A stretch of 64,000 nt of DNA from positions 2,046,001 through 2,110,000 of the forward strand of contig NC_008571.1 in assembly GCF_000060345.1 (NCBI RefSeq). The letters run 5' to 3'. This DNA comes from Christiangramia forsetii KT0803 (GTDB taxonomy: Bacteria; Bacteroidota; Bacteroidia; Flavobacteriales; Flavobacteriaceae). The notes beneath the pieces are model-generated. The model did no database searches and had not been told where the DNA came from. It saw nothing but the letters and a program-made list of their open reading frames with translations. Position numbers and translations under genes: made by a program. Below are positions 17,567-26,775 of the stretch, piece after piece (the stretch's first letter is position 1; the number at the start of each line of letters is the position of its first letter).

Positions 17567-20500
17567 TTAAGCTTTTAATTTAAAGTAAAAAGTACTTCCT
17601 ACTCCGACTTGCGAGTCTACCCAAATAGTTCCTTCGTGCAGCAATACAATTTTCTCTACATGGGCAAGACCAACTCCGGTTCCTTCCATATCATCATTTC
17701 CAGGAACCCTATTGAAAATGGTAAATATGTTTCGCTGATCTTCTTCTGAAATACCTACTCCATTATCAACGATAGAAAATACCCAATGTTTATCTTCTCT
17801 ATAGGCAGAAATTCTTATTTCTGGTTTTCTGTCTTTTGGAACATATTTAATAGCATTACTAATTAAATTCTGAAATAACAATCTTAACTCAACCTCATAA
17901 GCTTTTATCTTTGGTAAAGCGCCTGTATGTATCTGGGCTTTAGAATCCCTAATTCTTTTTCCGAGGTCATATTTAACAACCTCAACCATCTCTTTGGTAT
18001 TCACCAGTGTTTTATTACCATTCTTACCAATTCTGGAATGTTCCAGCAATGCACGTATTTGAGCCGAAAGCCTGTCTGAGGCGTCCTTAATATATTTTAT
18101 ATAGTTTTCACCTTTTTCATCCAATTTACTGGCATACATTTTTCCCAGTACATCACTACCAAATTTGATGGTTGCCAAAGGTTCCTGAAGGTCATGGGAG
18201 CATATAGATACAAATTGCTCAAGATCCCGATTTGCTCTTTCAAGATCATTTTTCTGCTCTTTTAATTGTTCCTGAGCTTTCTTAAGTGCCGAGATATCAA
18301 CGCAGGTATAACGTATTGTTTTAAGTTTATCATCCTCGTCCTTCTCTGCCGTTGCGTTTAAAATAACCGGTAATAATCTTCCTTTTTTCGTGACCATATT
18401 CTGATCAAGATTGATTAATTCCCCCGATTTTTTAATACTGGACTTTAATTGCATTACTACCGCCTGAGAATCTTTATCAAATAAATCTGGTATTAATTTT
18501 CCTATAAGATCCTCTTTAGTTTCATATCCAAGCTTTTGAATAGCTTTCTTATTACAATGTATAATTTTTGAAGTTTCTGAATCTACACTAATATGTAAAA
18601 CAGGATCGTCCTCATAAAAAGATTTGAAACGCTTTTCACTAGCAATTAATCGCTCTTTAGATTTTTGAATACTTTCAATATCAATAAAAGAAATTACCAC
18701 TCCGTTTATTTCATTGTTAGATTCCATATAAGGAGAAATTCTTTGCAGGTAATTCTTCCCTTCTCTCGAAACAATGTGCTTTTCAAGCACTTTTCCGGTT
18801 TTCAGCACTCTATCGCAGCGATCCAGAAAGCTTTGTTTCCTGGTCAAACCAAAACTATTGGTGAAATTATCTATAGGCCTGCCTAGATCCCCATTTATAA
18901 GACTGAAATGCTTTTTGATAGCTGGCGTAAACTTTCGAATTTTAAAATCAGAATCCAGGAAAATCACTCCAATATCGGTGCTTTTCAGAAGGTTATTCAT
19001 ATCGGCGTTTAATGCTGCCAGATCATCCATCTTCTGAACATTCTCGGCATTTACCGTATTTATCTCTTCATTTACACTCTGGAGTTCTTCATTGGTACTC
19101 TGTAATTCTTCATTGGAAGCCAGAAGTTCCTCATTTGCAGCCTGTAATTCCTCGTTACTGGTTTCTATTTCCTCCAGTGAGGTTTGCAGATCTTCTTTAG
19201 TATCCTTTAATTCATTTTCAAGGCTTGCGACATATTCCTTGGTTTGACTTGATGGACTAATTTTAGCGACCTCTTCTATTTCTTCAAAATCAATATCCTT
19301 TTCTATAAAAGAGATGATATAATTAGTTTCACCCCCAAGACTATAATCTTTAAATGGTTTTACTATTATATCTGCACCAAACCTCTCACTTCTTTGATTG
19401 ATTACTGCATCACGATAAACCACCTTTCTGTCTTCCTTAAATGCTTTATTAAATGTAGACTGAACAGCATATTTAAGTTCAGTATCCAGCATATCTAATA
19501 AGTTTATCGAAAACCCGCTTACCGGTAAATTGGCATATTTCCGGAACTCGCCCACAGCCTGAAGAATATTATAATCTGAATCAACAAAGACAGAGGCTCC
19601 CCCAAATTGTTCCAGAATCATTTCATTCAATTCTCCCTGTAACTTTTGCCGAATGGGATTTGAATGTGGCCTGGTTGCTTTTCGTTTTCTTTTAGCCTTA
19701 TTTTGATGCAATTCTGCTGTTGAATTTTCAGAAATAGATGCTTGACCTACTCCGTTTTTAAGTCTGGTACTTGGTTTAATATTTTTATAGATCTTCCATT
19801 TCCTATCTATCTCGCTGAAATTTTCCTGGTGGGAATGTACACTTTCGCTGGTTCCCAAAACGAGCACCCCATTTTCCTTTAAAGCATAGTGCAACATATT
19901 AAGTGCTTTCTTCTGAATACTATTCTGGAAATAAATAAGCAGATTTCGACATACCACCATATCCATATTACTGAAAGGTGGATTCTTAATAATATTATGT
20001 CTGGAAAAAACAACCGATCTCCTTATTCTATCAGAAACCTTATATCCATTAGATTTACTAACGAAGTATTTAAGTAAAAAATCTTTAGACACATCGGCAA
20101 CGATGCTTTCCGGATAGAACCCCTTACTACCAATATCAAGATGCGGTTGAGAAATATCTGTAGCAAAAATTTTAATCTCAATATTTTTACCCTGTTTTTC
20201 CATTTCTTCATGTAAACACATAGCAAAAGAATATGCTTCCTCACCGGTGCTACATGCTACATCCCAGACTTTTAAAATTTCCCCGTCCGCTTTTTCGTGA
20301 ATCATTTTTGGAAAAACATGAGTCATCAAAGATTCCCATACTTCATCATCACGAAAAAACTTTGTAACCCCAATAAGAAATTCTCTATATAAAATTTCTA
20401 CTTCCTCATTTTCACTGGTTAAAAAGTTATAATATTCCTTTAAATTTTGACATTTGCAGATATTAACCCTTCTGGCAACTCTTCTGGCCAGCGTAGCATA

Positions 20501-21226
20501 TTTATATTCTCTAAAGTCCAGTCCAGACTTTTCATCGATATAATTAAGTATTTTATTTAATTCCTTTTCATCGTATTGAACATCGCCATCTTTAAAATGA
20601 AATATAGGAGGACTTGAAATAAAATCTTTTAACTCGGGCCCCATCTCTTCTACAGGTAAAATATAATCTACAAGACCGGTATTAATGGCACTCTTCGGCA
20701 TCCCGTCAAACTTTGCCTGTTTGGGATTCTGCACCATCACCATTCCATCATTTTCCTTAATAGCCCTGGTTCCCCTGGTACCATCACTACCTGTACCACT
20801 CAATACTACCCCAATAGCCCTTTCTTTTCTTTGCTTCGCCATAGATTCGAAAAACATATCTATAGGCAGATTGAGGGTCTGGTTTTTAGGCTTTTCAGTA
20901 AGTCTGAGAATTTCATCTTCGAGAACAAGATTATTGGCTGGTGGGATAAGGTATATATGCCCCTTTTTAATCTCCATCTGATCTTTGATCTGAACAATTG
21001 GTAGATTGCTATTCTTACTTAGAAGCTCACCCATCATGCTTTTGTAATCCGGGGATAAATGCTGAATTACAACAAAAGCACTTTTATCATTAGCAGAAAT
21101 ATTTTTGAAGAATGCCTTTAAGGCTTCTAATCCGCCAGCACTCGCTCCAACTGCAACTATTCTTGGTTGATCTATATTACTTTCATTTACAGTTGCTACT
21201 GTAGAAACCTCTTTCGTATTTTCCAT
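17567..21226 (-). CDS. CheB-CheR-PAS-histidine kinase hybrid
   Basis: A 1219-residue multidomain protein. Residues 20-200 form a CheB methylesterase domain without a receiver domain (Ser29 in 'GASAGGLEA', His in 'IQHLSPD', Asp in 'GTGSDGTRG'); 215-490 form a CheR methyltransferase with the SAM loop '[13 protein letters not shown]'. A long coiled coil rich in 'EEL(Q/L)' heptads (about 655-745) leads to two PAS domains, a HisKA with His1011 in '[11 protein letters not shown]' and a HATPase_c ('[10 protein letters not shown]', '[11 protein letters not shown]'). No MCP or flagellar gene is in the window, so the substrates are not conventional receptors here. It is the first gene of the phytochrome operon. 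Confidence 0.92.
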   Translation of the reverse strand: MENTKEVSTVATVNESNIDQPRIVAVGASAGGLEALKAFFKNISANDKSAFVVIQHLSPDYKSMMGELLSKNSNLPIVQIKDQMEIKKGHIYLIPPANNLVLEDEILRLTEKPKNQTLNLPIDMFFESMAKQRKERAIGVVLSGTGSDGTRGTRAIKENDGMVMVQNPKQAKFDGMPKSAINTGLVDYILPVEEMGPELKDFISSPPIFHFKDGDVQYDEKELNKILNYIDEKSGLDFREYKYATLARRVARRVNICKCQNLKEYYNFLTSENEEVEILYREFLIGVTKFFRDDEVWESLMTHVFPKMIHEKADGEILKVWDVACSTGEEAYSFAMCLHEEMEKQGKNIEIKIFATDISQPHLDIGSKGFYPESIVADVSKDFLLKYFVSKSNGYKVSDRIRRSVVFSRHNIIKNPPFSNMDMVVCRNLLIYFQNSIQKKALNMLHYALKENGVLVLGTSESVHSHQENFSEIDRKWKIYKNIKPSTRLKNGVGQASISENSTAELHQNKAKRKRKATRPHSNPIRQKLQGELNEMILEQFGGASVFVDSDYNILQAVGEFRKYANLPVSGFSINLLDMLDTELKYAVQSTFNKAFKEDRKVVYRDAVINQRSERFGADIIVKPFKDYSLGGETNYIISFIEKDIDFEEIEEVAKISPSSQTKEYVASLENELKDTKEDLQTSLEEIETSNEELQAANEELLASNEELQSTNEELQSVNEEINTVNAENVQKMDDLAALNADMNNLLKSTDIGVIFLDSDFKIRKFTPAIKKHFSLINGDLGRPIDNFTNSFGLTRKQSFLDRCDRVLKTGKVLEKHIVSREGKNYLQRISPYMESNNEINGVVISFIDIESIQKSKERLIASEKRFKSFYEDDPVLHISVDSETSKIIHCNKKAIQKLGYETKEDLIGKLIPDLFDKDSQAVVMQLKSSIKKSGELINLDQNMVTKKGRLLPVILNATAEKDEDDKLKTIRYTCVDISALKKAQEQLKEQKNDLERANRDLEQFVSICSHDLQEPLATIKFGSDVLGKMYASKLDEKGENYIKYIKDASDRLSAQIRALLEHSRIGKNGNKTLVNTKEMVEVVKYDLGKRIRDSKAQIHTGALPKIKAYEVELRLLFQNLISNAIKYVPKDRKPEIRISAYREDKHWVFSIVDNGVGISEEDQRNIFTIFNRVPGNDDMEGTGVGLAHVEKIVLLHEGTIWVDSQVGVGSTFYFKLKA

Positions 21227-21828
21227 TAATCTGAGCAGTAAGTTATTACTCTAAAAATATCCAAAATTTTTCAAAACGTAATAATATAATTTTTTCACAT
21301 CTTTTTATACTACAAATCAAACATTTATTGCGGCAAATGATTAGTATTAACTGATGTTTCCAAAGGTTTAGATCTTTCAATATTGATAAAAAACAATAAA
21401 ATACGAGCTTAAATGAGCATTGAAGCCAAAAAGCATGACATAATTTCAGATTATTGCCATTTCTGCAAAGAATTGAACCAATTAGAAAATCGAATCGGTA
21501 ATTAACATAATTTTAAGAGATATTGATCTAGGCTTAAAATAAAGATCATTTTCTGATTACATATTTCCATGCTGATGGAGTGAATAAACAGAAATATTCA
21601 CAAAATGAAATGATTTATTGAGTATTAAACACTTATCCCGACTTAAAAATCAATATATTTTAGTGGAATTTATGTTTTTATTAATGTATGCTTTCGCCAA
21701 ATCAGGCTAAATTATAAGGCTAAACTAAATTCTAATTAGCAATACTGGCTTTATCGCATGGTATTTGCCAAATAATGGGCGGAACTAATTAGCAGAAAGC
21801 TAAAATTAATTGAACCAAAAAAGTAAAA
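21227..21828. other. 602-bp intergenic region between divergent CheB/R-kinase and proC
   Basis: No convincing gene was found. The region is AT-rich. It must hold the promoters of two divergent operons. Visible structure: a 30-codon reading frame at 21413-21505 containing a C-x-x-C ('YCHFC') with no ribosome-binding site, a short TGATCT/AGATCA stem at 21524-21548, and two exact copies of CTAATTAGCA at 21732 and 21785. Confidence 0.5.
21732..21794 (+). promoter_or_regulatory. direct repeat CTAATTAGCA x2 upstream of proC
   Basis: The ten-base word CTAATTAGCA, containing the palindrome CTAATTAG, occurs at 21732-21741 and 21785-21794. The starts are 53 bp apart, about five helical turns, which would put both copies on the same face. 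This could be an operator for proCBA; no regulator can be named. Confidence 0.3.
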
Positions 21829-22635
21829 ATGAAGACATTAGTTATTGGAGCAGGAAACATGGGATTAACTTATGCTGAAGGGATGGCACAATCTGCCATG
21901 CTTAATCGCAGAAACCTTATGATTTTCGATAAGTCAGCAGATGTGATAGCAAGATTAAGAGATCTTGACCACTTTGATGTGTATGAGTCTCTTGAAGAGT
22001 GCCTGCCCAAAGCAGATATGGTATTCGTTGCAGTAAAACCCTACCACTGTGATGACCTTTTTGAAGAAATGAAGTCGATGGTTAATAAGGATCAAATATT
22101 TGTATCTCTTATGGCCGGTGTAACTATTAATAAAATTCAGGAAGGTCTTGGTGTTAAAAAAGTTGTTAGATCTATGCCTAATCTTCCAGCCCAGGTTGGA
22201 AAAGGTGTTACTTCCTATACAGAATCTAAAGAAGTATCTCGCGTGGAGTTATTAATGGTGAGAAATCTGTTAGATACTACAGGAGAATCCATACATGTGG
22301 AAAATGAGAATTATATAGATGCTTCTACAGGGATTTCTGGTAGTGGGCCGGCATATGTTTTCTATTTTATGAATTCTATGCTGGAAGCAGCTCTAAAAAT
22401 GGGATTCTCTAAAAATGATTCCAAAGTATTGGTAAGTCAAACTTTTGAAGGTGCCGTTGAATTATTCAATCAGAATGATCTTTCTCCAGACACCTGGATG
22501 GATCGTGTAGCATCTAAAGGTGGAACTACCAGAGCAGCATTAGATTCTATGGACGATAACAACGTTAAAGAATTAATTAAAGATGCAGCCTATGCGGCTT
22601 TTGACCGTGCAGTAGAACTTGGAGAAGAAAAATAA
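21829..22635 (+). CDS. proC: pyrroline-5-carboxylate reductase
   Basis: The 268-residue protein opens with the NAD(P)-binding loop 'VIGAGNMG' (Gly7, Gly9, Gly12) and carries the ProC signature 'GISGSGPAYVF' plus 'SKGGTTRAALD' near the C-terminus. It reduces 1-pyrroline-5-carboxylate to proline, the last step of the pathway. It is the first gene of a proC-proB-proA operon; the next gene starts 42 bp downstream. Length and motifs are normal. Confidence 0.95.
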   Translation: MKTLVIGAGNMGLTYAEGMAQSAMLNRRNLMIFDKSADVIARLRDLDHFDVYESLEECLPKADMVFVAVKPYHCDDLFEEMKSMVNKDQIFVSLMAGVTINKIQEGLGVKKVVRSMPNLPAQVGKGVTSYTESKEVSRVELLMVRNLLDTTGESIHVENENYIDASTGISGSGPAYVFYFMNSMLEAALKMGFSKNDSKVLVSQTFEGAVELFNQNDLSPDTWMDRVASKGGTTRAALDSMDDNNVKELIKDAAYAAFDRAVELGEEK

Positions 22636-22677
22636 TTATATTAATATTCAAAATTGAGATAACAAAAGACTCTAAAA

Positions 22678-23451
22678 ATGGATAAAAAGAGAAGAATTGT
22701 TGTAAAGGTCGGTACAAATGTAATGACCAATAAAGATAATAGAATATTAGGCCCGGTATTAAAAAGCCTCGTAAGACAAATCGCCACTTTATATGAAGAA
22801 GACATTATGGTGGTATTAGTTTCTTCAGGATCAGCGATCGCTGGTAAGGAGATTCTTGGCGAAATTAATATTGAGGATGCAAGTAAACGTAGACAGGTTT
22901 ATTCCTCTGTGGGACAACCTAGAATGATGAGACACTATTATAGTATCTTCCATGATTACGGAATGAGATGTGCCCAGGTACTAGCTACGAAAAGAGATTT
23001 TAGCCCTGGAATTCACAGGGAGAATATGATCAATTGTTATGAATCTTTACTTTCAGAAGGAATAATTCCTATTGCGAATGAAGATGATGCAGTATCGGTG
23101 ACCATGTCTATGTTCTCTGATAATGATGAATTGGCGAGTCTGGTTGCTGAATTAATCGATGCTGAAAAGTTGATTATTCTTAGTGATACCGATGGATTAT
23201 ATACCGGACACCCTGAACATGACGATTCAGAAAAGCTAAACAATGTACAGGTCGATGAAAATGTTGAAAAATACGTTCAGGAATCTGACAAAGGTGAAGG
23301 TGAAGGCCGAGGAGGTATGGAATCCAAAATTAAGATCGCTAAAGGTACTGCAGCCAAGAATATTACTACTTACATCGCCAACGGTAAACGTGAAGATGTA
23401 ATACTAGATATAATGGCCGGTAAACCTGTAGGAACCAAATTTACCTCGTAA
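22678..23451 (+). CDS. proB: glutamate 5-kinase (PUA-less)
   Basis: The protein has 257 residues and consists only of the amino-acid kinase domain: 'VVKVGTNVMTN' at the N-terminus, 'VLVSSGSAIAGK', 'NEDDAVSV', and the nucleotide-binding 'ILSDTDGLYTGHP' and 'GRGGMESKIKIA'. The C-terminal PUA domain of E. coli ProB (367 residues) is absent, as in several other bacterial ProB proteins. It phosphorylates glutamate, the committed step of proline synthesis. Feedback inhibition by proline may therefore differ from the E. coli enzyme. Confidence 0.94.
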   Translation: MDKKRRIVVKVGTNVMTNKDNRILGPVLKSLVRQIATLYEEDIMVVLVSSGSAIAGKEILGEINIEDASKRRQVYSSVGQPRMMRHYYSIFHDYGMRCAQVLATKRDFSPGIHRENMINCYESLLSEGIIPIANEDDAVSVTMSMFSDNDELASLVAELIDAEKLIILSDTDGLYTGHPEHDDSEKLNNVQVDENVEKYVQESDKGEGEGRGGMESKIKIAKGTAAKNITTYIANGKREDVILDIMAGKPVGTKFTS

Positions 23452-23486
23452 AAAAAATAGATTAACTAAACTAAAGAAACGAAGAA

Positions 23487-24686
23487 ATGAAGTTGATAAA
23501 ATCAGAAGTTAAAAATAGTGTACTTAAATCCATGATGAAAATTCTGGATAAAAGACGTGAAGAAATAATTGCAGCCAATAAAAAAGATCTTGATGCTTTT
23601 ACTAAAGAAGATCAGGCCATGTACGACCGTCTTATCGTGAATGACAAGAAAGTAGATGGAATGATTCAGTCTGTAAAAGAGGTAATGGATCAGGATGACC
23701 CTGTTGGAAAAACTATAGAGCATAAAAAGCTAGATACAGGTCTTGATATTACTAATAAAACAGCCCCTTTTGGAAACATCATGATCATTTACGAATCTAG
23801 ACCTGATGTTACCATTGAAGCAGCTGTACTTGCATTTAAAGCAAATAATAAAATTTACCTTAAAGGAGGTAAAGAAGCTATAAATAGTAATCAAATTCTT
23901 GAAGAGTGCTGGCATGAAGCCTTGAAAGAAAATGATCTTGAAAAAGACTGGATCGAACTCCTTCATTTAGACAGAACCAAGACTCAGGAATTTCTTAAAA
24001 ATCCACCGGTGCAATTAGACCTAATAGTACCAAGAGGTGGAGAACGTTTAATTGCATTCGTGAAAGAACATGCAACCGGCGCAGTGCTGGTAAGTGGTAG
24101 AGGAAATAACTTCCTTTATGTTTCTAAGAATGCCGATATGGAAGTAGCGAAGAAAGTAATGCTGAATGCCAAAATCGATAAGATCTCAGGTTGTAATGCA
24201 CTTGATAAAGTACTTATTGATAAGAACCTTCCAGATTTTGAAAATAAAGTGAAAGAACTTTACGAGATGTTTTCTCAAAACAAAGTGAATATTCTGGTAG
24301 ATGATGATGTTGCGAAGATACTTCCAGACGCAGAGAAAATACCTTCTGAAGATACCTGGTATGAGGAATTTCTTGCTATGAGAATTGTACTTGGCTCTAT
24401 AGATGGTACAAACGACGCTATTGAAAAGATCAACAAATATTCCGGAGGGCACTCTTCTGTAATTATTACTAAAGATAAAGAAGAAGCTGCTACTTTTATG
24501 GAGCAGGTAGATAGTGCTGCTGTATATCATAATGCCTCTACCCGATTTACCGATGGTGGGCAAATGGGAGCTGGTGCAGAGCTGGCAATTAGTACAGATA
24601 AATTACATCACCGAGGGCCACTAGGTCTTAAGCAATTAGTAACCAATAAATACTATGTGTTGGGTGAAGGACATATTAGAGAATAA
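23487..24686 (+). CDS. proA: glutamate-5-semialdehyde dehydrogenase
   Basis: This 399-residue aldehyde-dehydrogenase-superfamily enzyme has 'GNIMIIYESRPDVT', 'LKGGKEAINSN', 'IVPRGGERLI' and the C-terminal 'FTDGGQMGAGAELAIST'. The catalytic cysteine is in 'KISGCNALDKVL'. It reduces glutamyl-5-phosphate to the semialdehyde and closes the proC-proB-proA operon. The three genes together take glutamate to proline. A strong terminator begins 21 bp after the stop. Confidence 0.95.
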   Translation: MKLIKSEVKNSVLKSMMKILDKRREEIIAANKKDLDAFTKEDQAMYDRLIVNDKKVDGMIQSVKEVMDQDDPVGKTIEHKKLDTGLDITNKTAPFGNIMIIYESRPDVTIEAAVLAFKANNKIYLKGGKEAINSNQILEECWHEALKENDLEKDWIELLHLDRTKTQEFLKNPPVQLDLIVPRGGERLIAFVKEHATGAVLVSGRGNNFLYVSKNADMEVAKKVMLNAKIDKISGCNALDKVLIDKNLPDFENKVKELYEMFSQNKVNILVDDDVAKILPDAEKIPSEDTWYEEFLAMRIVLGSIDGTNDAIEKINKYSGGHSSVIITKDKEEAATFMEQVDSAAVYHNASTRFTDGGQMGAGAELAISTDKLHHRGPLGLKQLVTNKYYVLGEGHIRE

Positions 24687-24707
24687 GGAATAGTATTCAT
24701 AGAAAAT

Positions 24708-24735
24708 AAAAAAGGCGCCAATCAGCGCCTTTTTT
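24708..24735 (+). terminator. rho-independent terminator of the proCBA operon
   Basis: An 11-bp perfect stem AAAAAAGGCGC / GCGCCTTTTTT with loop CAATCA, the T-run forming the right arm. Confidence 0.92.
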
Positions 24736-24787
24736 GATTGTAACAAATTACTTAAAATCCAGTCTAACATCCTAAAGATAATATTTC

Positions 24788-26656
24788 ATGAAAAAAATAA
24801 TTCTGGGAGTTGCTACAGTCTCACTTCTTTTTGCCTGTAAAACTCAAAATGTAACTGAAACACCTACCACAAAACCTACCGTTGCTAATATTAATCTGGT
24901 AGATGTAGAAAATGATAAAGTATGGGTTACCGTTAATCCTGACAGGTTTACTATAGACAGTACAAGTTTTTATATCCCAAAAACAGTTCCGGGCACCTAC
25001 TCTACAGACAACTACGGGAAATTTTCAGAAAACTTCAAAGCCTTAAATTATAAAGGTGATGAGATGGAGTTTGTGAAAATAGATGAAAACAGCTGGTCTA
25101 TTAAAAATGCAAAAGATCTTGATAAGGTCATGTACCAGGTTAACGATTCTTTCGACTGGGAAGGCGAAGGCGGTGTTTATTCTATGGCTGGTACTAATAT
25201 TCTTAAAGACAAGAACTTTCTTCTAAACCTGCATGCTTTTGTAGGGTATTTTGATAAAATGACAGAAAAGGAATTTCGTCTTGAAATTCAGAGACCTTCC
25301 GAATTAATCCCGGGAACAGCACTTACTGTAGATCAAACGATTGAGGGTGAAAATAGCAAAACCGACATCTATAATCTGGATCGGTATTTTGAAGTAATTG
25401 ATAATCCTATTATGTACTCCAGCCCTGATACTACCAGCTTTATGGTGCAGGATATGCAGGTACTCATAGACGTATATTCTCCAAATAAGAAATTTTCCGC
25501 AGAGAGTCTTAAACCTGGAATGGAAAAAATGATCCGCGCTCAGAAAAAATTCCTTGGAGACATTAATAGTACAGATAAATATGCCATTCTTGTTTATTTA
25601 TCTGCAACACCGGGACAGAATGATGCCGGTAATTTTGGAGCGTTAGAACACCATACTTCTACGGTAGTTGTGATGCCTGAAACTATGGAAGCTGCCGCGC
25701 TTGATAAAAGTATGACCGATATTGTTTCTCATGAATTCTTCCATATTATTACTCCTCTTGGAATACATTCTAAAGAAGTACATTATTTTGACTATAACGA
25801 TCCAAAAATGTCACAGCATTTATGGATGTATGAAGGAGTGACTGAATATTTTGCCAATCTTTTCCAGGTAAACCAGGGATTGATAAGTAACCAGGAATTC
25901 TATGATAGAATGGTAGATAAAATAAATGTATCTAAAAGATTTGATGATACCGTTCCTTTTACTGTAATGAGCAAGAATATTCTAACCGATGAGTATAAGG
26001 ATAGTTATTATAACGTTTATCAGAAAGGAGCACTTATAGGAATGGCTCTGGATATTCGCTTAAGAGAACTTAGCGGTGGCAAAACAGGTATTCTTGACTT
26101 AATGAAAAAGCTGAATGCTAAATATGGAAAAGACAAACCTTTTGATGATGACCAGTTAATATCAAATATTGTGGAATTGACTTATCCTGAAATTCAGGAT
26201 TTCTTCGATACCTATATTACCGGTACTACTCCTATTCCATATAATGAGTTTTTTGCGAAAGCCGGTATAGAGGAAAAAGAAATGATGAGTGAAGTCGGGT
26301 ATTTTCTTAAAGGTCAAACTCCTTATATCACTGCGAATCAAGAAACGATGCAAATAATATTTAGAGATAATATTGAATTAAATACATTTCTTAAAGACCT
26401 TGGTGTTAAAGGTGGAGATATCGTAAAAACTATCAACGGTACCGAGTACAATATCAAAAATGTATACGATTTGATTAATGCTTCAAATAACTGGAAAAAA
26501 GGAGATGCCATTAGCATGACCATAATTAGAGATGGCGCAGAAATGAAACTGGAAGGGAAAGTCACTAAACCAATGGATAAGGAAATGAAAATGGTGGAAA
26601 TGCAAACTACAGATGGAAACCAGATGGAACTAAGAAATGCCTGGTTAAAGGGATAA
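24788..26656 (+). CDS. M61 family glycyl aminopeptidase-like lipoprotein
   Basis: Residues 1-17 are a lipoprotein signal with lipidated Cys17 ('LLFACKT'). The 622-residue protein has the M61 N-terminal beta domain, a thermolysin-like catalytic core with 'SHEFFHIITPLGI' (His315, Glu316, His319) and 'WMYEGVTEYFANL' supplying the third ligand, and a C-terminal PDZ-like domain (about 520-590, 'GVKGGDIVKTING'). Members are envelope aminopeptidases preferring Gly or Ala. The gene is monocistronic, flanked by terminators on both sides. Confidence 0.93.
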   Translation: MKKIILGVATVSLLFACKTQNVTETPTTKPTVANINLVDVENDKVWVTVNPDRFTIDSTSFYIPKTVPGTYSTDNYGKFSENFKALNYKGDEMEFVKIDENSWSIKNAKDLDKVMYQVNDSFDWEGEGGVYSMAGTNILKDKNFLLNLHAFVGYFDKMTEKEFRLEIQRPSELIPGTALTVDQTIEGENSKTDIYNLDRYFEVIDNPIMYSSPDTTSFMVQDMQVLIDVYSPNKKFSAESLKPGMEKMIRAQKKFLGDINSTDKYAILVYLSATPGQNDAGNFGALEHHTSTVVVMPETMEAAALDKSMTDIVSHEFFHIITPLGIHSKEVHYFDYNDPKMSQHLWMYEGVTEYFANLFQVNQGLISNQEFYDRMVDKINVSKRFDDTVPFTVMSKNILTDEYKDSYYNVYQKGALIGMALDIRLRELSGGKTGILDLMKKLNAKYGKDKPFDDDQLISNIVELTYPEIQDFFDTYITGTTPIPYNEFFAKAGIEEKEMMSEVGYFLKGQTPYITANQETMQIIFRDNIELNTFLKDLGVKGGDIVKTINGTEYNIKNVYDLINASNNWKKGDAISMTIIRDGAEMKLEGKVTKPMDKEMKMVEMQTTDGNQMELRNAWLKG

Positions 26657-26682
26657 ATTATTTGAACTATTAATTATAAAGT

Positions 26683-26712
26683 AGCGGTAGGATTTTCCTG
26701 CCGCTTTTTTTG
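26683..26712 (+). terminator. rho-independent terminator after the M61 peptidase gene
   Basis: A 10-bp stem AGCGGTAGGA / TCCTGCCGCT (one T-G pair) is followed by a run of eight T residues. Confidence 0.92.
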
Positions 26713-26775
26713 TTTTAAGTTCTATACAAACCGCATAACTTATTATCTTTAAATTCGATTAAAACCAGCCAATTC

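Noticed and set aside
24186-24563. 125-codon antisense frame within proA
   Set aside because: Fully inside proA on the opposite strand, basic and aromatic-rich product typical of antisense artefacts.
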